Origin: Zavarzinella formosa DSM 19928 | GTDB taxonomy: Bacteria > Planctomycetota > Planctomycetia > Gemmatales > Gemmataceae | Direction of reading: 5' to 3' | Length of the DNA stretch: 64,000 nucleotides | Assembly (NCBI RefSeq): GCF_000255705.1 | Contig: NZ_JH636439.1 | Location: 761,670-825,669 of the forward strand | Shown: one piece after another, positions 34,923 to 43,860 of the stretch | Numbering within the stretch: the stretch's first letter is position 1 | Layout of the letters: each line of letters begins with the position of its first letter | Position numbers and translations under genes: made by a program | Notes under the pieces: generated by a model | What the model was told of the DNA's origin: nothing | Databases searched by the model: none | The model's input: only the letters and a program-made list of their open reading frames with translations

Positions 34923-34990
34923 ACTGGCTTCACCCAAACAAAAGGCCCGCGTCTCATGAGACGCGGGCCTTTTGTTTGGGTGAAGCCAGT
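34923..34990. terminator. 68-bp perfect palindrome, bidirectional terminator
   Basis: The left arm from 34923 and the right arm to 34990 are perfect reverse complements with no loop, centred between 34956 and 34957 in CTCATGAG. The core is G/C-rich and flanked by AAAA and TTTT. It lies between the convergent EF-hand/redoxin gene (stop 34902) and atpC (stop 35020), so either transcript would form a 33-nt stem. Confidence 0.92.
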
Positions 34991-35019
34991 CAAGTCAACG
35001 AACCAAGACCGGACCGCGA

Positions 35020-35277
35020 TTATCCAATCACTCGGGTCGTCAACACCGTGACCACGTCCGAACGGACTTGGGCGAAGCCGCCATCGATGATGATCTTTTT
35101 GGTTTCGTTCCCGCTCTTCAGTCGAAGCTCGCCCTTGCCCAGACGGCCGATCAAAGCGGCGCGGCCATGTTGCACGCCGAGCTCGCCATCGACCATCGGC
35201 AGGACGATGAAGTCGGCCTTCTCATCCAGAATCGCCCGTTCCGGGGTGACGATCACGCATTGAAGAGACTTGGACAT
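35020..35277 (-). CDS. atpC: ATP synthase F1 epsilon subunit, short form
   Basis: 85 residues covering the N-terminal beta-sandwich of epsilon only: LQCVIVTPERAILDEKADFIVLP, DGELGVQHGRAALIGRLG and FAQVRSDVVTVLT. The usual C-terminal helical hairpin (about 45-50 residues), which inhibits ATP hydrolysis, is missing, and the frame ends cleanly at 35020. The protein links the gamma shaft to the c-ring. It is the last gene of the atp operon, 95 nt after atpD, with a hairpin between. Confidence 0.88.
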   Translation of the reverse strand: MSKSLQCVIVTPERAILDEKADFIVLPMVDGELGVQHGRAALIGRLGKGELRLKSGNETKKIIIDGGFAQVRSDVVTVLTTRVIG

Positions 35278-35332
35278 GGGACCGCACTGGTGGTTATGGG
35301 AAGGTTCTGATTCTCAAGGACGGTGAAACAAT

Positions 35333-35363
35333 CAAAGGCCGGGGGACAAGCGCCCGGCCTTTG
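35333..35363. terminator. Hairpin between atpD and atpC
   Basis: CAAAGGCCGGG pairs with CCCGGCCTTTG around a 9-nt loop, just after the atpD stop on the minus strand. There is no long T-run on that strand, so partial termination or mRNA processing between the two genes is more likely than a full stop. Confidence 0.55.
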
Positions 35364-35372
35364 CCCGCCGTC

Positions 35373-36848
<1,476 letters not shown>

Positions 36849-36860
36849 TTACAAATCAAA

Positions 36861-37343
36861 TCAACTCGTTTTCGGCAGCAAAAAACTCAGGTGGTGGGCG
36901 GCGTGAATCAAACTCAATCCCACCCACTCGTCTCGGGTGAGCGGACCGAACAACGGCGAGGGAATCAACACTCCCTCATAAGCCTTCATTCGCCCGACTA
37001 CATCCCGAAACCTTGAAATCGCCTCTTGTTCGTCGCCATCCGGCACGGGAACCGATTCTTTAATCGTCGGCCCGCCCATAGCGAATGTTTTGGTCGTCAG
37101 GATCTTCCGTTTTGCCTGTTTTCCGATGGTGTTTCGCAACACCCACATCATGGCCCGAACCGGCGGGGGCATCCTGGGAAACCCGTCCATCGGGTATCGC
37201 ATCCACTCGCCCAAATGTCCTGTCACTTGGGTGAGATTCCATTTTCCGACCGGCCGATAACCGTAATGGTGAAGGTTTTCGACATCCACCAGCATCTCAT
37301 CAAGGGACTGAAACTCAAGGGGCCGACGTTGAGGGATCGTCAT
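36861..37343 (-). CDS. DUF1569 / DinB-like protein inside the atp operon
   Basis: 160 residues of DUF1569 type (DinB/YfiT-like four-helix bundle): an early SLDEMLVDVENLHHYG, KWNLTQVTGHLGEWM, FAMGGPTIKESVPVPDGDEQEAISRF, and the closing LIHAAHHLSFLLP with an His pair at the usual metal position. Family members are thiol- or metal-associated proteins of largely unknown function. It is flanked by atpD (stop 36861 is 42 nt from the atpD start) and the ParE-like toxin remnant, whose frame it overlaps by 29 nt. It is not part of the ATP synthase. Confidence 0.8.
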   Translation of the reverse strand: MTIPQRRPLEFQSLDEMLVDVENLHHYGYRPVGKWNLTQVTGHLGEWMRYPMDGFPRMPPPVRAMMWVLRNTIGKQAKRKILTTKTFAMGGPTIKESVPVPDGDEQEAISRFRDVVGRMKAYEGVLIPSPLFGPLTRDEWVGLSLIHAAHHLSFLLPKTS

Positions 37344-37665
37344 CGTTGTCCCCTTCGGCCTGATCCTCGTCGAGTCGTCTCAACAAAGTTCCCGGGTTTC
37401 GACTCGCGTGGTACACCGCCACAATGGTGACTTTCAATTCATCATGCCGAAAAACGATCACGTAATTAAACCGGTGAACCAGCGCACGTCGATATCCAGT
37501 TCTTACTTCCTTAAATCGCTTCGGCATTACTTGAATCGATGAGATTGTCGTTCGGATCTCACCGACCAATTCTTGTCCCAACCCGTCTCGTTGGTCTTCG
37601 AGTCATTTTCTGGCTTCTTCCATGTCTGCGGCGGCTCGCGGCTTGATGGAAACTCGAAAACTCAT
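37315..37665 (-). pseudogene. ParE/RelE-type toxin with an in-frame UGA
   Basis: Start ATG 37665 overlaps the antitoxin stop (ATGA). The first 20 codons read MSFRVSIKPRAAADMEEARK, then a TGA (37605-37603), then LEDQRDGLGQEL...RRALVHRFNYVIVFRH...VAVYHASRNP. In this family the stop position is normally a Trp (the W-Y-E-x2-x2-GLG motif), so a single TGG-to-TGA change fits. The rest is intact to 37315, and with the stop read as a codon the protein would be 116 residues. It is therefore probably inactivated, unless the UGA is read through or is a sequencing error. A shorter product could start at the TTG near 37581. Confidence 0.75.
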
Positions 37666-37874
37666 TTTCTTCCCGTCAACTCGGCCAGAACTTCTTCCCA
37701 CGGCCTGCCATCATCTGGATTCCGACGATCTTCTTCGATCCTCATATCCAAGTCAGCCATTTGAGCATCTGTCAGCGACATTTCCTCGTCGGCGATGCTC
37801 TCCAATAACAACCGTGACAGTTCTCGTTTCTCGGCCACGCTTAACGCAGCCAAATCCGGCGGTAATGCACTCAT
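37662..37874 (-). CDS. Antitoxin of a ParE/RelE-type addiction module
   Basis: 70 residues from ATG 37874 (AGGTGA upstream). The sequence SVAEKRELSRLLLESIADEE ... LTDAQMADLDMRIEEDRRNP ... PWEEVLAEL matches the short helical 'addiction module component' antitoxins (PF09720 type) that bind ParE/RelE toxins. Its stop overlaps the toxin ATG. It starts just before the atpG stop region (atpG ends at 37887), so the pair lies between atpG and atpD. Confidence 0.8.
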   Translation of the reverse strand: MSALPPDLAALSVAEKRELSRLLLESIADEEMSLTDAQMADLDMRIEEDRRNPDDGRPWEEVLAELTGRK

Positions 37875-37886
37875 GGCTTTCACCTG

Positions 37887-38765
37887 TTACTTCAACGCTT
37901 CGGCCCCGGCGATCAACTCACTGATTTCCTTGGTAATCTTGGCCTGACGGGCACGGTTGTATTGCTGCGAAATACTCTTAATCAAGTCGGCGGCGTTTTC
38001 GGTCGCCGCTTTCATGGCCACCCGGCGGGCGATTTGCTCACTCACGGCCGCATCCAAGAAACATTTGAACAATCGTTGCTTGAAAGCCACCGGAACGATG
38101 GCGTTCAGGATCTCCGTCGCGCCTGGGATGTATTCGTATTCAACTCCGCTGCCAGCCGGTTTAGTGGCTTTCGTCGTGGTGACCGAACCGAGCGGCAACA
38201 GGGTCTCCACCACCGGAACCTGCCGGGAGGCGGTAATGAACTTCATGTAGGCGACCTGGACTTGGTCCACTTGGCCGCTGATATAAAGATCAATCATCTT
38301 GTCGGCGATCGGCTCCACCTGATTGTAGGCGGGCTTGTCTTCAAACTGCGTGTAGGTCGCCTGCATCGGAATCTGCTGATACTTCAGCAGGGCAATGGCC
38401 TTTTTGCCGGATGCCTCCAAGGCGAAAGGCAGGTTGGCCGCTTGCATTTCACGGATGCGTTTGGTGGCTTCTCGCAAAATGCCGCCGTTGTAACCGCCGC
38501 ACAGTCCGCGATTCGACGAGATCACCAGCAACAAGCTTCGCTTGATGACCGGCCGGACCACCAACAGCGGATGAGAAGCCTCGCCACCGGCACTGGTCAG
38601 GTCGGCCGCAATCTCCGCGATCTTGCGGGTGTACGCTTCCGCTTCCGAGGCCCGGTCGAGGGCTTTCTTGAAGCGGGCCGTCGCAATCAGTTCCATCGTC
38701 CGCGTGATCTTGCGGATGTTGCGAACAGCCTTGCGGCGTTGAACGAGTTGACGAAGGTTGGCCAT
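37887..38765 (-). CDS. atpG: ATP synthase F1 gamma subunit
   Basis: 292 residues: N-terminal helix (RQLVQRRKAVRNIRKITRTMELIATARFKKAL), the SSNRGLCGGYN motif (85-96 region) and the C-terminal helix (MKAATENAADLIKSISQQYNRARQAKITKEI). These form the coiled-coil shaft that turns inside the alpha-beta ring. Normal length. It is 88 nt after atpA and before the antitoxin gene. Confidence 0.95.
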   Translation of the reverse strand: MANLRQLVQRRKAVRNIRKITRTMELIATARFKKALDRASEAEAYTRKIAEIAADLTSAGGEASHPLLVVRPVIKRSLLLVISSNRGLCGGYNGGILREATKRIREMQAANLPFALEASGKKAIALLKYQQIPMQATYTQFEDKPAYNQVEPIADKMIDLYISGQVDQVQVAYMKFITASRQVPVVETLLPLGSVTTTKATKPAGSGVEYEYIPGATEILNAIVPVAFKQRLFKCFLDAAVSEQIARRVAMKAATENAADLIKSISQQYNRARQAKITKEISELIAGAEALK

Positions 38766-38853
38766 GGCTCGTCACGTATCCCAAAGAATTACTTCGACAC
38801 CCAAACCCCGGACCCGTGCTTCAGCCATTGGGTCCGTCAACACTCACAATTCA

Positions 38854-40512
38854 TCAGGCCTTGAACTGGCCTTTGAAGTCCTTGATCGCCTCATCCAATT
38901 TCTTGCCCAGTTCATCAGTGATCTTGCGTTCTTTCACCAACGCATTTCGCACTTCGGGCTTCTGGTCTTTCATGAAGGTCAGGAACTGTTCTTCCCAAGC
39001 CTTGGTTTGCTTGACAGGGACTTCATCCAGGCCGCCGGAATTTCCGGCGTAAATGATCATGACCTGATCAACCACATTCAACGGCTTGAACTGGGACTGC
39101 TTTAGGATTTCGACCATGCGGTAACCGCGGTCGAGTTGCTGTTGCGTGGCTTTGTCGAGTTCCGTCCCGAGTTGGGCGAAGGCTTCCAACTCGCGGAATT
39201 GGGCCAGCGTCAGCTTCAACCCACCGGCGACCCGCTTGTCCTTCATGGCCGAGATCTGGGCGTTGCCACCCACCCGGGAAACCGAAATCCCCACGTCCAC
39301 AGCGGGCCGAACACCCGAGTAGAACAGGGAGGGTTGCAGGTAAATCTGGCCGTCCGTGATGGAGATCACGTTCGTCGGGATGTACGCCGACACTTCCCCT
39401 TCGAGCGTCTCGATGATCGGCAGGGCCGTCATCGAACCGCCGGAATCCGGCAGTTGAACAACTTTTTGGCCTTTATCCTTGGCGATGTGGTCGGCGTGTT
39501 CCTTGTCCAACGGGCCGACGTAAACCTTGCCATCCGTGCCGCTGGTGGCGGTCGGAACGCCATTGAAATCGTTGCCGACGATGACCCATTTTTGGGCCAA
39601 TTTCGCCGAGCGTTCCAGCAGACGGCTATGGCAATAGAACACGTCGCCGGGATAGGCTTCACGGCCGGGAGGACGACGAACCAGCAACGACAACTGACGA
39701 TAGGCGGCGGCTTGCTTGGACAAGTCGTCATAAACGACGAGCGTGTCCTTGCCTTTGTACATGAAATACTCAGCCATCGCCGTGCCGGCGTAGGGAGCCA
39801 AGTATTGCAGCGGAGCCGGGTCGGCCGAAGACGACGAGACGACGATGGTGTAGTCAAGAGCCCCGTTGCGACGAAGGTCTTCGACGATCTGCGACACCTT
39901 CGCCTGCATCTGTCCGCAAGCGACGTAGACGCAAATCACACCCTCGCCTTTTTGGGCGAGAATCGTATCGAGGGCGATGGCGGTCTTGCCCGTCTTGCGG
40001 TCGCCAATGATGAGTTCACGCTGGCCCCGGCCGATCGGGGTCATGGCGTCGATGGCCTTGATCCCGGTCTGGAGGGGCTGCTTCACTGGCTGGCGGTCGG
40101 CCACGCCGGGGGCCGTCGATTCCATCGGCCGGGTGTCGTTCGTGATGATCGGACCCTTGCCGTCCACGGGGTTCCCAAGCGGGTCCACCACGCGGCCGAT
40201 CAGGGCATCGCCAACGGGAACGCGAAGCAACTCGCCGGTCGTGCGGGCTTCGTCCCCTTCGAGAATCCGGAGGTAGTCACCAAGGATGATGACGCTCACC
40301 GACGATTCTTCGAGGTTAAAAGCGAGGCCGCGAACCCCCGTGCGGGTGAACTCGACCATCTCACCGGACATGACGCCCGCGAGACCGTAGATGCGCGCGA
40401 TGCCGTCGCCCACTTCCAGAACACGCCCGACTTCGCGCACGTCCTGGCTCGTACCGAGGTTTTGAATCTCACCCCGCAGTACTGAAACGATCTCGTCCGA
40501 CCTGAATTTCAT
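38854..40512 (-). CDS. atpA: ATP synthase F1 alpha subunit
   Basis: 552 residues: the non-catalytic nucleotide-binding subunit. P-loop GDRKTGKT at 170-177, the [19 protein letters not shown] strand block, and the [41 protein letters not shown] block. Slightly longer than the 500-515 of many bacteria, with the extra at the C-terminal end (Lys/Glu-rich). Its 5' end overlaps the end of atpH by 44 nt, in a different frame. Confidence 0.97.
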   Translation of the reverse strand: MKFRSDEIVSVLRGEIQNLGTSQDVREVGRVLEVGDGIARIYGLAGVMSGEMVEFTRTGVRGLAFNLEESSVSVIILGDYLRILEGDEARTTGELLRVPVGDALIGRVVDPLGNPVDGKGPIITNDTRPMESTAPGVADRQPVKQPLQTGIKAIDAMTPIGRGQRELIIGDRKTGKTAIALDTILAQKGEGVICVYVACGQMQAKVSQIVEDLRRNGALDYTIVVSSSSADPAPLQYLAPYAGTAMAEYFMYKGKDTLVVYDDLSKQAAAYRQLSLLVRRPPGREAYPGDVFYCHSRLLERSAKLAQKWVIVGNDFNGVPTATSGTDGKVYVGPLDKEHADHIAKDKGQKVVQLPDSGGSMTALPIIETLEGEVSAYIPTNVISITDGQIYLQPSLFYSGVRPAVDVGISVSRVGGNAQISAMKDKRVAGGLKLTLAQFRELEAFAQLGTELDKATQQQLDRGYRMVEILKQSQFKPLNVVDQVMIIYAGNSGGLDEVPVKQTKAWEEQFLTFMKDQKPEVRNALVKERKITDELGKKLDEAIKDFKGQFKA

Positions 40513-41104
40513 AACTGCTTCTCGCCAGAAGTTGATTGCGAAGATTGTTCACGCGGGTTCGGACGGAACTGTCGAACACCTCGTCCCCGACTTGAACGAC
40601 CATGCCGCCCAAGAGGGTTTCGTCCAATTGACTCACGATGACCGGCTCCCGCCCGTAAGCGACGCCGACCGTTTGCCGCAAGCGTTCGGTCTGTTCGGCC
40701 GAGAGCGGCAGCACCGACCGAACCAGCACCCGAACCCGCTTGGCGCGGATATCCATGAGATGCCGGTAAGCCGGTGCGATGTGCGACAGCAGGGACAGCC
40801 GGTTCTTGCTGTTCAGCACCAGAAGAAAATTCACCACCACATCGCTGACCTTCGAGCGGAAAGCCTTCTCGATGATCGGCGCCTTGGCCGATTTTTGGAT
40901 CACCGGGGACGACAGAGAGTTTTCCACGTCGGGGGATTGCTTGAACAATTCCCCGATGATCCCGTCGAGTTCCTCGGCGACTTGCTCGGTCAACTCTCGC
41001 TTTTCGGCGACATCAAGCAGGGCCTCGGCGTAAACGCGAGCCACCTGCCGGGCGGAACTGCCTTCGTCGCCGTCGCTGGTTTCGGGTTCGAGGTTGTCGC
41101 TCAT
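40469..41104 (-). CDS. atpH: ATP synthase F1 delta subunit
   Basis: 211 residues: an acidic lead of about 17 residues, then the OSCP/delta domain ([16 protein letters not shown] ... [38 protein letters not shown]) and the C-terminal part ([33 protein letters not shown]). It joins F1 to the b-subunit stalk. It lies 6 nt after atpF and overlaps atpA. Confidence 0.93.
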   Translation of the reverse strand: MSDNLEPETSDGDEGSSARQVARVYAEALLDVAEKRELTEQVAEELDGIIGELFKQSPDVENSLSSPVIQKSAKAPIIEKAFRSKVSDVVVNFLLVLNSKNRLSLLSHIAPAYRHLMDIRAKRVRVLVRSVLPLSAEQTERLRQTVGVAYGREPVIVSQLDETLLGGMVVQVGDEVFDSSVRTRVNNLRNQLLARSSYEIQVGRDRFSTAG

Positions 41105-41110
41105 TTTGGA

Positions 41111-41782
41111 TCAGGTCTTGCTCAGGGTTTGCTTGAGGTCAACCAACGCCTCGTCCACCAACCGGGCATGGTCGGAGGGGGTGAGTTCCCGTTTGATCGC
41201 CTTCGTGGACACCAACGAAGCGAGTTGAACCGCCTGCTGGTAAATCTCTTGAAGGGCCTGATCGCGGGCCATCTCGATTTCCTTGCGACCGCGTTCCCGT
41301 TCGGCCTGGGCGTCCGCAGAGGCCTCGGCCTTCATTTGATCTTTGACAGCCTGGGCATCCCGGCGGGCTTCATCAAGCATGGCCCGGACTTCGTTGTGAC
41401 CTTGGGCCAGTCGGGCTTGAATTTCGGCGAGAGCCTTTTGAGCTTCCGCACGGGCGGTGTCCGCGTCCGAGTGGACCTTCAACAGACCGGCTTCCCGCTT
41501 GTCCAACCCCTCGATCATCGGACCCCAGGCAAACTTGCCGAGGATCACCATCAAGGCCAGGAACACCACCAAGGTGAAGATCCCGAGATCCCACCGAGTG
41601 AGGCCGAACTGATGCTCGACGCCCGGCTTTTCATGACCGCCATGACCTTTGTCACCGGCCGCGTGTTCGGTTTTGACTTCCGTCTTGTGTTCTTCCGTCG
41701 TGACTTTTTCATCGGCCCGCAACGGAGCGACGACAAAGCCAGTCAGAACAACCCACATGACGAGCAGCGTGCTCAGACGCAT
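41111..41782 (-). CDS. atpF: ATP synthase Fo b subunit with an N-terminal signal peptide
   Basis: 223 residues, unusual for an extra N-terminus. A cleavable-looking signal (MRLSTLLVMWVVLTGF...APLRAD, 1-23) and a His/Lys/Glu-rich linker (24-60) precede the normal b subunit: one membrane segment (about 66-87, LGIFTLVVFLALMVILGKF) and a long charged helix (90-220). The b dimer links Fo to F1. It sits between atpE and atpH in the operon. The start is ATG 41782; a later Met at the membrane segment would leave no signal. Confidence 0.9.
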   Translation of the reverse strand: MRLSTLLVMWVVLTGFVVAPLRADEKVTTEEHKTEVKTEHAAGDKGHGGHEKPGVEHQFGLTRWDLGIFTLVVFLALMVILGKFAWGPMIEGLDKREAGLLKVHSDADTARAEAQKALAEIQARLAQGHNEVRAMLDEARRDAQAVKDQMKAEASADAQAERERGRKEIEMARDQALQEIYQQAVQLASLVSTKAIKRELTPSDHARLVDEALVDLKQTLSKT

Positions 41783-41834
41783 GATGGCTCCCCGGTGGCC
41801 CCGCCGAAGCGGGGATGGTGAAAGACGGCCTTGG

Positions 41835-42179
41835 TTAGCTGGCGATCAGCGCCAAAACCAGACAGAACACAACGGCGATCAAAGCGGCCCCTTCAACGAG
41901 GGCGGCCAGCAAAATCATGGCCCCGCGGATCGTGCCGGCTTGTTCCGGCTGACGGGCGATGCCGGAGAGGGCGGCGAAGCCGACCAGACCGATGCCCACG
42001 CCGGCGCCAATGATGGCGAGACCCATGCCGATGCCGGCGCCGATCCCGGTGTACTTGGAGACCGGAGTGGTCACAGTTGTCTGGGTGGTGGTCTTGTTGA
42101 CATCACCTTGCGCCATCGACACATCGGCAAACATCAACAGAGCCACGATCACAAGGGCCACGCGAGATGCGAACTTCAT
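41835..42179 (-). CDS. atpE: ATP synthase Fo c subunit with signal peptide
   Basis: 114 residues from ATG 42179 (AGGAG about 11 nt upstream); the frame runs 16 codons further without an SD. A signal peptide (1-23, ending SMA-Q) and a Thr-rich lead precede two helices: AIIGAGVGIGLVGFAAL with the loop ARQPEQ, and ILLAALVEGAALIAVV with the ion-carrying E96. In Na+ enzymes a Gln sits at the place of I63 and Ser/Thr follow the Glu; here I63 and Gly-Ala are present, so a proton ring is inferred. It lies between atpB and atpF. Confidence 0.93.
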   Translation of the reverse strand: MKFASRVALVIVALLMFADVSMAQGDVNKTTTQTTVTTPVSKYTGIGAGIGMGLAIIGAGVGIGLVGFAALSGIARQPEQAGTIRGAMILLAALVEGAALIAVVFCLVLALIAS

Positions 42180-42223
42180 GGGAACGACCACTCCTGTGCG
42201 GGGGTAGATGGATACTTCAACAA

Positions 42224-43090
42224 TCAATGTTCCGGGTGCAACGCCATTCCCAGGAACGTCGAGGTCAAAAACACAAACACAAACGCCTGGACACAGGCGA
42301 CGAACATTTCCAGCAAGCTCAACCCGATGATCGTCAGCACGCTCAGGGGGGTGATGATGAAATACCAGTAACCGTCGGCCGTCCCTTCATGAACGGCAAT
42401 CCCGATCATCGGGATGAACGACAGGATCACAAACAAGGCCGTGTGACCGGCGAGCATGTTGGCGAACAAACGAACAGCAAGCACAATCCCGCGAATAAAC
42501 GCCCCGAGCACTTCCAAAAAGAAGATCCCGAGTTCGATGATCGGAGCCAAAATCTTCAACAACGGGCTGTCACGATCAATTTTCACCTTGAACGTGTCAA
42601 GATAATGACCAAACCCGTGAGCGCTCTTGATGCCGTGATAATGGATCGTCAGGAACGCTATTAGCGCCAGCACTCCTGTCACCGCAATGCTGGCGGTCGC
42701 CGAACCAAGGAACGGGATCATCCCGAGCAGGTTGACAACCAGCACAAACACAAAGATCGTCCACAAAAACGGCAGGAATCGCTTGGAATCATGCTCGCCA
42801 AGTGTCGGAATCGCCACCTGATCGCGGATGAACAACAGGAGTGCTTCCACGGCATGTGTCAGGCGGCCCTTGACGACCCCGCCCCTGGCGATCCGGCGGG
42901 CGGCGGGCACGAATACCAACAGAATGATCGATGCCGCGATCAATTCCAAAATCATGAACTTTGAGATCCAGCTTGGAAGGTGGAACTCAACGCCCGCCGT
43001 CTCAAAAATTCCAATATGCTGCGTGTCGGCCGGTTCTTTGAACGGGTCGAACTCTTTGATAAAGTCTCGGAACGTCGTCGGGTGAGCCAT
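42224..43090 (-). CDS. atpB: ATP synthase Fo a subunit
   Basis: 288 residues from ATG 43090, 2 nt after the atpI stop with GGGGAG ahead of it; the frame upstream to 43177 is not needed. Five to six membrane segments, an N-terminal tail of about 44 residues, and the essential Arg of the proton channel (R207) in LAVRLFANMLAGH. It pairs with the c-ring. Followed by atpE after 44 nt. Confidence 0.95.
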   Translation of the reverse strand: MAHPTTFRDFIKEFDPFKEPADTQHIGIFETAGVEFHLPSWISKFMILELIAASIILLVFVPAARRIARGGVVKGRLTHAVEALLLFIRDQVAIPTLGEHDSKRFLPFLWTIFVFVLVVNLLGMIPFLGSATASIAVTGVLALIAFLTIHYHGIKSAHGFGHYLDTFKVKIDRDSPLLKILAPIIELGIFFLEVLGAFIRGIVLAVRLFANMLAGHTALFVILSFIPMIGIAVHEGTADGYWYFIITPLSVLTIIGLSLLEMFVACVQAFVFVFLTSTFLGMALHPEH

Positions 43091-43092
43091 GC

Positions 43093-43479
43093 TCACAACT
43101 CCCCTTGGGTGGAAACCATCCGATGGACCAACAGCGTTTCCGCAATCAACGCAACCACGTAAAACACCCCGCCCCAAATCACCAACTCCAACTCATGACC
43201 TTGCAGGTCGGAGATGAGATACCAACCCAACCCGCCAGCGACCACCGCGAATCCCAATCGAATAAAAACCGATCCCATCAAGATCGCGATTTGGAGGGTT
43301 GGATGGATTGCCCGAATCCGGGCCGCCATCATCAATGTCCAAATCCCCGGCAGCAGGTTGATCACCGCCGCCAAGATTGTCGTTTTGGAATCCGTTCCGA
43401 AAAACAGAATGGCCGGTGCGGCACTCAACAGCCACGTTCCGATTACCACTGCGGTCAGAATCACCACGGACCGGATCAC
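43093..43479 (-). CDS. atpI: ATP synthase I-type membrane protein
   Basis: 128 residues from GTG 43479, which overlaps the stop of the preceding gene (GTGA), a coupling arrangement. It has four hydrophobic segments (VVILTAVVIGTWLLSAAPAIL, AAVINLLPGIWTLMMA, IAILMGSVFIRLGFAVVAGG, VIWGGVFYVVALIAETLLV). That length, topology and place in the operon fit the AtpI/UncI family, thought to help c-ring assembly. Sequence similarity to well-studied AtpI is weak by eye, so the symbol is by context. Confidence 0.7.
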   Translation of the reverse strand: MIRSVVILTAVVIGTWLLSAAPAILFFGTDSKTTILAAVINLLPGIWTLMMAARIRAIHPTLQIAILMGSVFIRLGFAVVAGGLGWYLISDLQGHELELVIWGGVFYVVALIAETLLVHRMVSTQGEL

Positions 43480-43685
43480 GAAGACGGCCCTTTCGGGGCG
43501 GTCATGCGGATAAGCAAGACAAACACGCCAAGCATCCCCACGAACACACCGGCAATGGTGACCCAAGGCAGGGTGCCCGCCAGCCAGTCGATCCCCGCGC
43601 CCAAAATCACCGGGCCGACGAGAGTCGATCCCGCTGAATACCCAAGAGCGAGCATCCTTCGCTGCGACTCGGACCCGTCAGCCAT
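43476..43685 (-). CDS. atpZ: AtpZ/AtpI-like small membrane protein, first gene of the atp operon
   Basis: 69 residues from ATG 43685, inside a longer open frame that reaches 43898. It has two membrane segments joined by a short loop (GYSAGSTLVGPVILGAGIDWL and LPWVTIAGVFVGMLGVFVLLI). This is the AtpZ/PF09527 layout (two helices, GxxLDxxLGTxPxxT-like GAGIDWLAGTLPWVTI). These proteins lie first in many atp operons and work with AtpI. The SD is poor, so the start could be different. The 175-nt region between argS and this gene should hold the operon promoter. Confidence 0.75.
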   Translation of the reverse strand: MADGSESQRRMLALGYSAGSTLVGPVILGAGIDWLAGTLPWVTIAGVFVGMLGVFVLLIRMTAPKGPSS

Positions 43686-43860
43686 ATGACCGATCCGGTT
43701 TGGGTGTGATAACATTAATCCACGGGGAAAACCGCCATTCTTGGCGAGAAACCTTATTGAAGTAGGCTCTTGAACAAAGTCAACGCCGACATCTGGGAAA
43801 AAGGAGTGAGATGGCTTCCCACTATCGGGAACCATGACGCAAAAACGCGGCGAGGCCGAA

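Noticed and set aside
37603-37605. Selenocysteine or programmed read-through at the toxin UGA
   Set aside because: No nearby stem-loop of SECIS type was seen and the family has Trp, not Cys, there; a plain nonsense change is simpler.
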